Shown piece by piece: positions 19,301 to 26,560 of a stretch of 28,289 nt of DNA. The notes beneath the pieces were generated by a model that saw nothing but the letters and a program-made list of their open reading frames with translations, ran no database searches and was not told the DNA's origin. The stretch is taken from positions 1 through 28,289 of the forward strand of contig CAYONP010000081.1 of NCBI GenBank assembly GCA_964405335.1, written 5' to 3'. Source of the DNA: CAYONP01 sp964405335 (GTDB lineage: Bacteria; Armatimonadota; UBA10988). Position numbers and translations under genes: made by a program. Position 1 is the first letter of the stretch. The number at the start of each line of letters is the position of its first letter.

Positions 19301-20305
19301 GCGGATGGTCAGCCGGAACGGGATCGTCTCCGGTTCGCGACCGACCTCGGCGACGATGCCCCAGTGGCCGTCCTCGGTCAGCGTGCCGATCACGTCGAGC
19401 GCCGCCGTTACTTTGCTCGAGGCCTGCCGGCTGGCCCAGATATCGACCACATAGGCGCCGGTCAGCGGCAGCGAGACGCGATTGCGCTGGAACATCGGGT
19501 GGCCGAAGGCGAGGATGCGGTCGCCCACCCGGGCGGTCACCGTGCCGGTGCTCACCGCGGTCACGTCGCCCGAGACCAGCGCCACGCCGACCGCGCTGCC
19601 CGGCTGCAGGTCGACCAGGCCGTCGCGCTGCCCGCCGGTCGGCCCGGCGACGCTGACCAGCCCATACGGGGCCAGCACCGAGCCGACCGCCTGCACCCCG
19701 CGCGGCCCCAGCCCACTGAGCACCATTGGAGTCATCAGCGGCTCGGCGACCAGGGTCGCCGGCCCGGCGGAGTAGCCGTCGGGCGCCGGCCGATCGAGAA
19801 TCTCGACGCTCGAGCGGACGGCACCGCCGATCTCGACCGGCCGGCGCAGCGCGACGGTGCGGCGGGCCAGGCGGGTCGGCGGCAGCGGATGCTCCGACGC
19901 GTCGAGCACGCGCAGCATGTTCTCGATGGGCGTCAAGAAGGCGACATTCTCGGTCGGCATGGCGAAGCCATAGGCGACCGCGCCGACCAGCTTCTCGTCG
20001 ATATAGACCGGGCTGCCCGACATGCCCTTGACCACGCCGGTGTTGCGGTCGGCGACCGGGCCGCTGGTGATCTTGATCATGATCCAGTCGCCGTCGAGGT
20101 CGGCCTTCGGCAAGATGTCGATCACTTCGATGTCGAAGCGCGACACGGCGGTGCCGCGGAAGACCGACAGGCCGTAGCCGGTCATGCCCGGCTTGACCTC
20201 GCTGACCGGCAGGATCGGGTAGGGAAACTCGGCCGCGGCCGCGACGCCGAGCGTCAGGGCGCAGACCAGCAGGGGCAGCCGAAAAGTGCGCATCAACCGC
20301 TTCAT
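16346..20305 (-). CDS. SpoIVB-type (S55) serine peptidase with propeller-like and Ig-like C-terminal regions
   Basis: About 1319 residues. I favour the ATG at 20305 (MKRLMRTFRLPLLV, a clear signal peptide); alternatives are ATG at 20293 and a TTG at 20335 that overlaps the sugar-kinase stop. After the signal peptide comes the S55 domain: LPVSEVKPGMTGYGLSVFRG, then GMSGSPVY (94-101) with the family nucleophile motif, AVAYGF and FLTPIENML. SpoIVB is the Bacillus signalling protease, but this protein is far longer and resembles the large versions found in non-sporulating phyla. A Pro/Ala-rich linker lies near residues 670-710, followed by propeller-like repeats (about 720-1030: GDEVWFATAPDGLVRKL, DGAVYAGGSPNGRILAL) and Ig-like modules (about 1120-1319). 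Downstream of, and probably co-transcribed with, the sugar kinase. Target unknown. Confidence 0.88.
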   Translation of the reverse strand: MKRLMRTFRLPLLVCALTLGVAAAAEFPYPILPVSEVKPGMTGYGLSVFRGTAVSRFDIEVIDILPKADLDGDWIMIKITSGPVADRNTGVVKGMSGSPVYIDEKLVGAVAYGFAMPTENVAFLTPIENMLRVLDASEHPLPPTRLARRTVALRRPVEIGGAVRSSVEILDRPAPDGYSAGPATLVAEPLMTPMVLSGLGPRGVQAVGSVLAPYGLVSVAGPTGGQRDGLVDLQPGSAVGVALVSGDVTAVSTGTVTARVGDRILAFGHPMFQRNRVSLPLTGAYVVDIWASRQASSKVTAALDVIGTLTEDGHWGIVAEVGREPETIPFRLTIRDLDRGQTKTVNCRIADDELLAPNMALAIPQGVVADWLGVLPRSTVVTRTRVELAGYEPLLREEVATLEGSVEQAVIADLLGAAQVALNNPYGRLSLAAVEMDVEVTREDTSAVIDRAYIDQATVEPGDTLRVELDIRRRADGEIFRRTLLIPVPEEALPGKTRVAIAGGLGEPGMNGQLKLLVPPADNTDQLVEQFRGLDTRNRTIVAKLALMTNDLSLRGYRYPNPPANFAGLQGQAGTTDLSVGFAEVRVEEPLDLVILNGASAPLTIAAPGAAEGAGNGAEQKAVEILPGLPVTRLAGAAESLFAPPAWAAEAVPLVDFPLDLAANRLRRNTDQPPGRATSGESAPAESPAAAPQGEQPKPPATVNSRDPRIWVQNSPADFSGGTLDGTAVDPDGALVLSVSGEQVAVLPEPIVGGAARAADGSLYLATANNGQLFRLRDGALEVAWKGDQPVLTTVAAVGDEVWFATAPDGLVRKLTAGGAETVVETGAAYVWQILPTDEGVLVATGEPAGVWRLVDGALTPLWQGGGHILCLALGSDGAVYAGGSPNGRILALADGRVSQPVRAADEVTALAVADDGTLYYGSGGQVGMLQPNGQHRLTPALGGPAILGLQVTEAGLLASVRAAQSPNQASLWMLQPEAGEGRRLFATDSVAISALVRDGGDLLAVTSAPAAVHRLRVPHGDTGAYESKILDAQLVSGWGAVEIGSRLPDGAAVELETRTGNTPQPGDDWSGWIAATRRVHSPAGRYLQYRVRLTAAEGRSPILDWLRFHYAALNQAPLVQLEQPQLGTAWRGDQEVSWKITDANGDQPLVTVLLRRVGTETWKPLAIEVPAGAGKVPLKTAEHEDGRYQLRIIADDGVFNPDLPLTGERLSDPFVIDNTAPEIQLPPPDGFRLVAGRVEATFTARDNIALAGAEWRFGTDGWRPAVADDGLFDSDAETIRLRTGRLTPGQHTLEIRVRDTAGNEATVRHGIVLNAPAQ

Positions 20306-20331
20306 CCTCGCCGCCGTGGCGGCGTGCTTGT

Positions 20332-21294
20332 TCAACCATCGGCGCGGCGGAGGAATTCACGCAGCTCCTCCGCACTCGGCAGCGCCGGGATCGCCCCGAG
20401 TCGCCGGCAGGCCAGCGCGCCCGCGGCGCAGGCCCGCCGCACCAGCTCGGCCAGCGCCCCGGCCGGCTCCGGCACCGCCTCCGTGGCGATCCCCGCCAGC
20501 ATTGCGGCGACGAAGGCGTCGCCGGCGCCGAGGGTGTCGACCACTTCGACCGCGAAGCCGGGCACGCTCAGCCGCGTGCCGGCCGTGGCGGCCACCGCGC
20601 CGTCGGCGCCGCGGGTGATCACCGCCAGCCGGGCGCCGCCGGCGAGCAGCCGGTCGAGCGCCTGGTCGAGGTCGCTGGTGCCGCAGACGACCGTCAACTC
20701 CTCATCGGCGACCTTGACCAGATCGGCCAGCGGCAGCGCCGCGCGGACCTCGGCGGCGCCGCGCTCGGCGTCTGGCCAGAGCGCCGGCCGCCAGTTCGGG
20801 TCATAAGAAATGGTGACGCCGGCGGCGCGCGCGCGTTTCACAATCGCCCAGGTTGATTCACGCGCCGGCTCGGCCGACAGGCTGACACTGCCGAAGTGGA
20901 GCAGCCGCGCGCCCTCGACCAGCCGCTCGGGCACCGCCGCGGCGGCGAGCTGCGCGTCGGCCCCCGGGTTGCGCCAGAAGGCAATCTCCTTGCGCCCATC
21001 CGAGCGCGTGGCGACAAAGGCCAGGGTGGTGCGCGCGGGGCTGCGCTGCAAGCCCGACGCATCGACGCCCTGGTCGCGCAGCACCGCCGCCAGGTCGTCA
21101 CCGAACGGGTCGTCGCCGACACAGCCGACAAAGGCGGCGGGCAGCCCGAGCCTGGCCAGCCCGACAGCGACGTTGGCCGGCGCGCCGCCTGGCGCGCGGA
21201 CGAACTCGCGCGCGGCCGCCAAGCCGACGTCGGCGGCGGGCGAGACCAGGTCGCAGAGCAGCTCGCCGACGCAGACCACGGGCCGAGCGGGCAT
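20332..21294 (-). CDS. PfkB-family carbohydrate kinase, fructokinase-like
   Basis: 320 residues; ATG at 21294 with GGAGG 6 bases upstream. Ribokinase-fold sugar kinase that phosphorylates a sugar using ATP. PfkB signatures are the early GGAPANVAVGLARLG block and the C-terminal DTLGAGDAF (253-261), where D259 is the catalytic base. YDPNWRPALW (ISYDPN) is typical of the fructokinase branch. It lacks extra domains. The S55 gene follows directly; their reading frames may overlap by 4 bases. The sugar is not determined from sequence; fructose or a 2-keto-3-deoxy sugar are plausible. Confidence 0.93.
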   Translation of the reverse strand: MPARPVVCVGELLCDLVSPAADVGLAAAREFVRAPGGAPANVAVGLARLGLPAAFVGCVGDDPFGDDLAAVLRDQGVDASGLQRSPARTTLAFVATRSDGRKEIAFWRNPGADAQLAAAAVPERLVEGARLLHFGSVSLSAEPARESTWAIVKRARAAGVTISYDPNWRPALWPDAERGAAEVRAALPLADLVKVADEELTVVCGTSDLDQALDRLLAGGARLAVITRGADGAVAATAGTRLSVPGFAVEVVDTLGAGDAFVAAMLAGIATEAVPEPAGALAELVRRACAAGALACRRLGAIPALPSAEELREFLRRADG

Positions 21295-21495
21295 GGCGGC
21301 CTCCGCCCGGCGGTTCGGGTGGCCCGTGGCGCCTCCTGCCGCCGGCCCAGTAACACGTCGGTGAACCCGACCGGGTTTGGTTCGTCAGGAGGCGGACGAT
21401 AACCAGCAGAGGATCGGCCGACCGGCCTGGAACCAACGCGGCGGTCGGGTCGTTATCGAGCAAGCCGCCGCAACGGGCGGCGACCGAGGTGCATC
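21295..21495. other. Divergent intergenic region, pfkB-type gene and rfbD
   Basis: This 201-base stretch, the longest non-coding one in the window, contains AACCCG-AC-CGGGTT (21364-21377), a 6-bp inverted repeat that could be an operator. No good pair of sigma70 hexamers was found on either strand. The rfbD Shine-Dalgarno (GAGGTG, 5 bases before ATG) is at its right end. Confidence 0.4.
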
Positions 21496-22398
21496 ATGCG
21501 CGGCGGCGGGCGACGGGTCCTGGTCTGCGGAGCCGCCGGCCTGCTCGGGCAGGCCGTGCGGTCGGTCTGCGCCGCCGATGAGCGGCTCGAGACCATTGCC
21601 ACCACGCGGGCCGAGCTCGACCTGACCGACGCCGCCGCGGTGCGCCGGCGGCTGGCCGAATGGCAGCCGGCGGTGGTGATCAACTGCGCCGGCTACACCG
21701 ACGTCGACGGCGCCGAGCGCGAGCCCGAGCTGGCCGATCTGGCCAATCGCCGGCTGGCCGAAGTGCTGGCCGCCGAGACGGCACGGGCCGGCGCGGCGTT
21801 GGTACAGGTCAGCACCGACCACGTGTTCGACGGTCGCGCGGCACGGCCCTACCGGCCCGACGATCCGGCTCGGCCGGTGAATGTCTACGGCGCCAGCAAG
21901 CTGGCCGGCGAGGAGGCGGTGCGGCGGCGTCAGCCGCGGGCCTGGATTGTCCGCACCAGCGGGCTGTTCGGCCCGGGCGGGCGGAACTTCGTCGATGCGA
22001 TTGCCGACCGTGCGCTGCGCGGCGCACCACTCCGCGTGGTGGCCGACCAGATCTGCGGCCGGACCCATACCGCGGACCTAGCGGTGGCGCTGGCCGAGTT
22101 GGCCGCGGGCTCGGCGCCATATGGCACGTACCACCTGACCAACGGCGGCGCGTCGAGCTGGTATGCGTTTGCCTGTCAGATCGTCGCCCGGCTGGGTGTA
22201 ACGACCACGGTCGGGGCGGTGACTTCGGCCGAATACGGGGCGCCGGCGGCGCGGCCGGCCTATTCGGAGTTGGACTGCGACGCCTGGCGATCGAGCGGCC
22301 TGCGGCCGCTGCGACCGCTCGACGACGCCTTGGCGGACTACTTGCGCCGCCGCGCGATGCCGCCCGGTGTGGGCGACGAGGAGACGGACGATGCGTGA
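21496..22398 (+). CDS. rfbD: dTDP-4-dehydrorhamnose reductase (RmlD/RfbD) family
   Basis: 300 residues; ATG at 21496. This NADPH-dependent Rossmann enzyme makes dTDP-L-rhamnose for surface polysaccharides. Seen: GAAGLLGQ (nucleotide loop, near residue 12), NCAGYTDVDGAE, VQVSTDHVFDG, the catalytic YGASK (Y131, K135), the ISGLFGP-like SGLFGPGGRNFVD and the C-terminal RPAYSELDC. The other rml genes are not in the window. It starts a plus-strand operon and overlaps the DksA-like gene by 8 bases. Confidence 0.93.
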   Translation: MRGGGRRVLVCGAAGLLGQAVRSVCAADERLETIATTRAELDLTDAAAVRRRLAEWQPAVVINCAGYTDVDGAEREPELADLANRRLAEVLAAETARAGAALVQVSTDHVFDGRAARPYRPDDPARPVNVYGASKLAGEEAVRRRQPRAWIVRTSGLFGPGGRNFVDAIADRALRGAPLRVVADQICGRTHTADLAVALAELAAGSAPYGTYHLTNGGASSWYAFACQIVARLGVTTTVGAVTSAEYGAPAARPAYSELDCDAWRSSGLRPLRPLDDALADYLRRRAMPPGVGDEETDDA

Positions 22399-22780
22399 CA
22401 ACGTCACGATCATGAGGGCGGACCTCGACCTCGAGTTCTTTCGGCAGTTGCTCGAGGACGAGCGGGACCGCCTGCTCGCCATCGAACGCGAGCTGATCGA
22501 GAACTCGCGCCAGGCCAAGGACTCGATGGAGGGCTTCTCGGACAGCGACGACGTCCCGGCCGACATCGCCGCGCAGGCGTCGGAGCGCGAGAAGGACCAG
22601 ATTCTCAGCGTCAGCGTGCAGAACACCCTGTCGCAAATCGAACTCGCCCTCGAGCGGATCGACGACGGCACCTATGGGATCTGCGAGATCTCCGGCGAAC
22701 CGATCCCCGAGGCGCGGCTGGAGCGCATCCCGTGGGCATCGACCACCGTCGAGTACCAGAAGATGCTCGAAGAGGGATGA
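22391..22780 (+). CDS. DksA/TraR family RNA polymerase-binding protein, zinc finger degenerate
   Basis: 129 residues from the ATG at 22391 with GAGGAGA upstream, overlapping the end of rfbD by 8 bases. The long helical hairpin (residues about 10-90) and the GTYGICEISGEPIPEARLE signature place it in the DksA/TraR family, which enters the RNA polymerase secondary channel. Only one of four zinc cysteines remains: C98, with S101, T119 and Y122 at the other places. At the coiled-coil tip VPADIAAQ aligns with E. coli DPVDRAAQ, keeping D74 and A76 (here D58 and A60) but with V55 where D71 would be (preceded by D54). So it may act without zinc. It shares ATGA with lspA downstream. Confidence 0.9.
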   Translation: MRDNVTIMRADLDLEFFRQLLEDERDRLLAIERELIENSRQAKDSMEGFSDSDDVPADIAAQASEREKDQILSVSVQNTLSQIELALERIDDGTYGICEISGEPIPEARLERIPWASTTVEYQKMLEEG

Positions 22781-23292
22781 CCAGCGGCCGCTGGTTCGTC
22801 GCCGTCGCCCTCGTCTGGCTGGCGCTCGACCAGCTCACCAAAGCTCTGGTCGTCCGCTCGTTCGGCCAGCCGGGCAGCCCGCACCTGGTGCTGCTGCCCG
22901 GCTGGCTCGATCTCTGCTACACGCTCAACCCGGGCGCCGCCTTCGGCCTGCTCAACCACGTCGCCTGGTCGCGCTGGCTGTTCAGCCTGGTCGCCGCCGG
23001 CGCGCTGCTGGCCATGATCGTCTGGCGCCGCGGACTGCTCGCCCTGCCCGCCGTCGAGCGCTTCGGCCTCGCTCTCGTCGCCGGCGGGGCCGCCGGCAAC
23101 CTGGTCGACCGACTCGTCCGCGACGGACTGGTAGTCGACTTCATCCACTTCTACATCGAACGCACCGGCTTCGTCTGGCCCGACTTCAACGTCGCCGACA
23201 TCGGCGTCACCGTGGGCATGTTCATCTACATCACTCACGCGCTCATTCACGACGCCAAGCAGCCGCCCCAACCCGCCCCGCATGAGCCCTGA
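22777..23292 (+). CDS. lspA: Lipoprotein signal peptidase (signal peptidase II)
   Basis: 171 residues from the ATG at 22777, overlapping the previous TGA (ATGA) with AGAGGG just upstream. LspA is the membrane aspartyl peptidase that cleaves lipoprotein signal peptides after Lgt has modified the cysteine. Seen: LDQLTKALV, NPGAAFG (51-57), GGAAGNLVDRL with catalytic D111 and FNVADIGVTVG with D141, in four hydrophobic segments (about 6-24, 63-81, 95-112 and 140-156). All key residues are present. It overlaps rluD by 11 bases. Confidence 0.97.
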   Translation: MTSGRWFVAVALVWLALDQLTKALVVRSFGQPGSPHLVLLPGWLDLCYTLNPGAAFGLLNHVAWSRWLFSLVAAGALLAMIVWRRGLLALPAVERFGLALVAGGAAGNLVDRLVRDGLVVDFIHFYIERTGFVWPDFNVADIGVTVGMFIYITHALIHDAKQPPQPAPHEP

Positions 23293-24235
23293 CACCCGGC
23301 GTTTCGTCGTCCCGCCCGACGCCGCAGGCCAGCGACTCGACCAGTTCCTCAGCGCCGCCGCCGAGCTGCCCCGCTCGCGTGTCAAAGCCGCCGTCGACGC
23401 CGGCCTGGTCACCCTCGACGGCGCCGCGACCAAAGCCGGACAGCGCCTGCGCGGGGGCGAAGCGATCGACTTCCGACCGCTCCCGCCCGAGCCGCCCGAC
23501 GCGCTGCCCGAGCCGATCCCGCTCGACCTCGTCTACGAAGACGACGACCTGCTGGTGGTCAACAAGCCGGCCGGCATGGTCACCCACCCGGCCCGCGGCA
23601 ACTTCACCGGCACGCTGGTCAACGCCCTGCTCGCCCACGGCGGCGGGCTCAGCAGCGTCGCCGGCGCGCCGCGGCCCGGCATCGTCCACCGCCTCGACAA
23701 AGAGACCAGCGGACTGCTCGTGGTGGCCAAACACGACGCCGCGCACCGCCACCTGGCCGCGCAGATCCAAGCCCGCACCGCCACCCGCCTCTATCTCGCC
23801 TTGACGAGAGGAGAGCCTGATTTTGTTGAGACGGTCGTCGATGCGCCGCTGGGCCGGCACCCGACGCGGCGGCTCGAGATGGCCGTGCGCGACGACGGCC
23901 GGCCGGCGCGGACGCACCTTCGCGTGCGCGAACGCTTTGCCGTCGCGGCGCTGCTCGAGGCCCGGCTCGAGACCGGCCGGACGCACCAGGTCCGCGTCCA
24001 CTGCGCGCAGATCGGCTATCCGCTGCTCGGCGACCGGGTCTACGGCCTGCGCCGCGCGGCGCGGTTCGGGCCGCTGCCCGAGCCGGTCGAGGCAGCGGTG
24101 GCCGGGCTGGCGGGCCAGGCCTTGCACGCCGCCGAGCTGAGCTTCGACCACCCCGCCGACGGCCGCGCCATGCACTTTGCCGCGCCGCCGCCGCCGGCCT
24201 TCACGGCGTTGCTGGACGCCTTGCGCGACCTCTGA
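23282..24235 (+). CDS. rluD: RluA-family pseudouridine synthase, RluD-like
   Basis: 317 residues; ATG at 23282 inside the end of lspA. N-terminal S4 RNA-binding domain (about 15-65: GQRLDQFLS, SRVKAAVDAGLVTLDG), then the RluA catalytic domain with VVNKPAGMVTHP, GIVHRLDKETSG (catalytic Asp D139) and RTHQVRVHCAQIGYPLLGD. RluD makes pseudouridines in helix 69 of 23S rRNA; the exact sites are not readable from sequence, so an RluC-like specificity is possible. The gene ends 35 bases inside the convergent sigma-like gene. Confidence 0.92.
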   Translation: MSPDTRRFVVPPDAAGQRLDQFLSAAAELPRSRVKAAVDAGLVTLDGAATKAGQRLRGGEAIDFRPLPPEPPDALPEPIPLDLVYEDDDLLVVNKPAGMVTHPARGNFTGTLVNALLAHGGGLSSVAGAPRPGIVHRLDKETSGLLVVAKHDAAHRHLAAQIQARTATRLYLALTRGEPDFVETVVDAPLGRHPTRRLEMAVRDDGRPARTHLRVRERFAVAALLEARLETGRTHQVRVHCAQIGYPLLGDRVYGLRRAARFGPLPEPVEAAVAGLAGQALHAAELSFDHPADGRAMHFAAPPPPAFTALLDALRDL

Positions 24236-24803
24236 GCAGCGGCGCCAACTCGCTGCGCAGGTCGGCCGGCAGCGCCGCGTAGAGCCGCGCCCGCGCGCGC
24301 CGCAGCCGGCGGTGGAGGGTGGCCCGGTCAAGGCTCGGCGCCCGCGCGGCCCCGGCCGGCCCGACCCCCGCGGCGGCCCCCAACTGCTCGCGAGCGGCCG
24401 CGGCCCGGCGCCCGCCCGCGGCGGCCACGGCCGTGGCCAACGCCGCGGCGCAGACCTGCTCTTCCGGCGTCGGCTGACCGGCCGCCAGGCTCGCGGCCAG
24501 CGTCGTCACCTCGCCCGACTCGAGCCTACGCGGCTGATCGAGCGAGGTGAGCGGCCCGAGCGCCTCGGCCTCGCGGCGCCGCGAGCGGTTGCGCGTCCCG
24601 GCCAGGCTCCGCGCCCGTGCCCGCAGCCAGGCGACCGGCTCGCTCGCGCCGGGCCCGGCGCCCGCGGCAACGCCGGCCAGCAACTCGGCAAACAGGTCGT
24701 CGGCCTCGTCGTCGTCCCCCGTGCGCGCCCGCAGCAAGCGCAGCAGCGACTCGCGCTCGGCCCAGGCCACACGGACTACCGCCTCCACTCGCCCATGGTT
24801 CAT
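24201..24803 (-). CDS. Degenerate sigma-70/ECF-like protein
   Basis: 200 residues; ATG at 24803 with GGGAG 9 bases upstream. The first 80 residues resemble ECF region 2 (ESLLRLLRARTGDDDEADDLFAELL, split here as ESLLRLLRARTGDDDE and ADDLFAELL, then EPVAWLRARARSLAGTRNR). The last 50 resemble region 4 (RAPSLDRATLHRRLRRARARLYAAL). The middle is very Ala/Arg/Gly-rich, and conserved sigma motifs are loose, so it may be a divergent sigma factor or a remnant. It is divergent from the S24 repressor gene, with a candidate promoter in the gap, and overlaps the end of rluD by 35 bases convergently. Confidence 0.6.
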   Translation of the reverse strand: MNHGRVEAVVRVAWAERESLLRLLRARTGDDDEADDLFAELLAGVAAGAGPGASEPVAWLRARARSLAGTRNRSRRREAEALGPLTSLDQPRRLESGEVTTLAASLAAGQPTPEEQVCAAALATAVAAAGGRRAAAAREQLGAAAGVGPAGAARAPSLDRATLHRRLRRARARLYAALPADLRSELAPLLRGRARRPATP

Positions 24804-24843
24804 TGCATGATACTCCCAACTTCACGAGGAACCGGGTGGCGGA

Positions 24844-24873
24844 ACGGTAGCAGCCCCGGGCCGGGTCTGTCAA
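24844..24873 (-). promoter_or_regulatory. Candidate promoter of the sigma-like gene
   Basis: On the minus strand a perfect TTGACA (24873-24868) is followed after 18 bases by TACCGT (24849-24844), a weak -10. It lies about 40 bases before the ATG at 24803 in an intergenic region that is more AT-rich than the window average. Confidence 0.4.
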
Positions 24874-24923
24874 GTGATAATGAGGGGTTGATCGTGAGAA
24901 GTCTGTGTTCTTGAAGGAATCAG

Positions 24924-24952
24924 TTGACAGCATGGGCGGATGATCTCATGAT
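24924..24952 (+). promoter_or_regulatory. Candidate promoter of the S24 repressor, with direct repeat over the -10
   Basis: TTGACA (24924-24929), 17 bases, then CATGAT (24947-24952). The tandem octamers ATGATCTC (24940-24947) and ATGATCTT (24948-24955) span the -10 and could be an autoregulatory operator. The predicted start of transcription is only about 10 bases before the ATG at 24970. Confidence 0.5.
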
Positions 24953-24969
24953 CTTGGTGGAGAGGGGTG

Positions 24970-25719
24970 ATGGCGAACGAACCGGCGGCGGGCGAGGTGC
25001 ATGTCGGGCACAATGTGGCGGCGCTGCAGCGGCAGCTCGGCGTCTCGGACGAGGCGCTGCGCGAGGTGCTGGGCCTCAGTTACAACCGGCTCTGGGACCT
25101 CAAGCGCCGCGACTGGGCGCAGAAGAAGACCGTCGAGGCGGTGGCCGCGGCGCTGAGCGAGCTGGCCGGCGTCGAGGTGACCGTCGAGCAGGTGCTGACC
25201 GGCCGGCTGCGCCCCGAGCAGTTTGCCGCCCGGGCCGTGGCGGCGTTTGTGCAGCGCGCCAGCGAGCTGGCCGGCGGGCCGACCGACGAACGCCCGGCCG
25301 GTGGCGGCATCCGCCTGCCGCGGCTGCACCTCGGTGCGTTGCCGGCCGGTCCCGCGCAGGCGTTCGAGGCGGGTGACCCGACGACGGTGATTCGCTCCGA
25401 CACGGGAGATTTCGTCGTCACCGCCGACGGCGACTGCATGTTACCGACCATCGGCGACGGCGACGAGCTGGTCTGCGTCTGGACCGAGCAGGCGGCCAGC
25501 GGCGAACTGGCGGTGGTCAGCTATGCCGACGACAACGGCGAATGGCAGACCGGCATCAAACGCATCGGCCGCGAGGGTGAACGGCTGCTCCTGATCTGCG
25601 ATAATCGCAGCGCCGACTCGTTCGGCCGGCGGATCTACCCCGACATCCGGCCGGCCGAGTTGCGCATCCACGGCTTGGTGGTCGGTCTCTGGCGTCCGCT
25701 GCGCCGGCCGGCAGGATGA
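24970..25719 (+). CDS. LexA/CI-like repressor: HTH plus S24 peptidase domain with Cys nucleophile
   Basis: 249 residues; ATG at 24970 with GGAGAGGGG upstream (a GTG at 24967 is in frame). Residues about 15-50 resemble an HTH (NVAALQRQLGVSDEALREVL in 15-34, then LSYNRLWDLKRRDW). Residues 115-249 resemble the S24 fold: LPAGPAQAFE, where A126-G127 could be the self-cleavage bond; then TADGDCMLPTIGDGDELV, where LexA-type proteins have GDSM; and TGIKRIGREGERLLLICDNRS with the general-base Lys K197, 41 residues after C156. So the nucleophile Ser is replaced by Cys. The family acts as a DNA-damage or phage-type repressor that cleaves itself. Its divergent partner is the sigma-like gene, which it may regulate. 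Confidence 0.85.
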   Translation: MANEPAAGEVHVGHNVAALQRQLGVSDEALREVLGLSYNRLWDLKRRDWAQKKTVEAVAAALSELAGVEVTVEQVLTGRLRPEQFAARAVAAFVQRASELAGGPTDERPAGGGIRLPRLHLGALPAGPAQAFEAGDPTTVIRSDTGDFVVTADGDCMLPTIGDGDELVCVWTEQAASGELAVVSYADDNGEWQTGIKRIGREGERLLLICDNRSADSFGRRIYPDIRPAELRIHGLVVGLWRPLRRPAG

Positions 25720-25789
25720 GGCCGGCCGGGCGCGTATAGGCGATCGCCGCCGGCGGCCGGCGCGGCGCAGGACCGGTGAGGAGCATGTC

Positions 25790-26557
25790 ATGGCGACCTG
25801 TCCGATCGGCATCCAACCGATCATCTTCGGCAAGCGGACGATGACCGACCCGCTCGGCGTTCTCGACGAGATTCGCGACTGCGGCTACGACGGCGTCGAG
25901 GCGCCGGCCAGCTACTTCGAGCGGTTCGGCGCCTTCGAGGTCAAGCAGTGGTTCTGCGACCGAGCCCTGGTGGTCCCGGCCACCCACGCCGGCTACGGGC
26001 AGATCGTCAACCCGAGCCAGCTCGACAAGCTGATGGACTTTCTCGAGTCGTTCGGCGGCCGTTACCTGATCTGCTCGGGCACCGCCGGCCAGACGCCCGA
26101 GGGGTACGACGAATCGGCCCGGGCGTTCAACCTCGCCGGCGCCTGGTGCCAGGAACGTGGGCTGCAGTTCCTGTACCACCACCATGCCTGGGAGTTCGAC
26201 ACCCTGAGCGACGGCAGCCGCGGGATCGACCGCCTGATGGACGGCACCGACCCGGCCCTGGTCGGCCTCAACATCGACGTCTACTGGGCCCACATCGGCG
26301 GCGAGAACCCGTCGGAGTTCATCCGCCGCTACGGCACGCGGACCGAGTACTACCACTTCAAGGACGGCGGCCGCGACGCCGAGGGCAAACCGACCTTCTG
26401 CGAACTCGGCGCCGGCGAGGTCGACCTGGCCGCCGCCGCCGCGACCGCGATCGACCACGGCGCGCGGTGGATCACCTACGAACAGGACCGGACCGACAAG
26501 CCGACGGCCGAGTCGCTCAGCGAGAGCCGCGACCACCTGCGCAGCCTAGGGCTCTGA
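25790..26557 (+). CDS. Sugar phosphate isomerase/epimerase (xylose isomerase-like TIM barrel)
   Basis: 255 residues; ATG at 25790 with GAGGAG upstream. AP-endonuclease-2/xylose isomerase-like TIM barrel, the family of IolE inosose dehydratase and of hydroxypyruvate or tagatose epimerases. Seen: EAPASYFERF (near residue 37), VPATHAGYG (H66), YHHHAWEFD (130-137, E135), LNIDVYWAHIGG (D163, H168), YYHFKDGG (H189, D192) and WITYEQD (E231), i.e. the metal and acid/base residues of the fold. IolE-like is the best guess from the HHHAWEFD and HFKD blocks, but substrate is unassigned. The 70 bases upstream hold no clear promoter. Confidence 0.88.
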   Translation: MATCPIGIQPIIFGKRTMTDPLGVLDEIRDCGYDGVEAPASYFERFGAFEVKQWFCDRALVVPATHAGYGQIVNPSQLDKLMDFLESFGGRYLICSGTAGQTPEGYDESARAFNLAGAWCQERGLQFLYHHHAWEFDTLSDGSRGIDRLMDGTDPALVGLNIDVYWAHIGGENPSEFIRRYGTRTEYYHFKDGGRDAEGKPTFCELGAGEVDLAAAAATAIDHGARWITYEQDRTDKPTAESLSESRDHLRSLGL

Positions 26558-26560
26558 ACT

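Noticed and set aside
20333..20335. TTG start for the S55 protein overlapping the sugar-kinase stop
   Set aside because: No Shine-Dalgarno, and the signal peptide fits much better from the ATG at 20305; kept only as an alternative.
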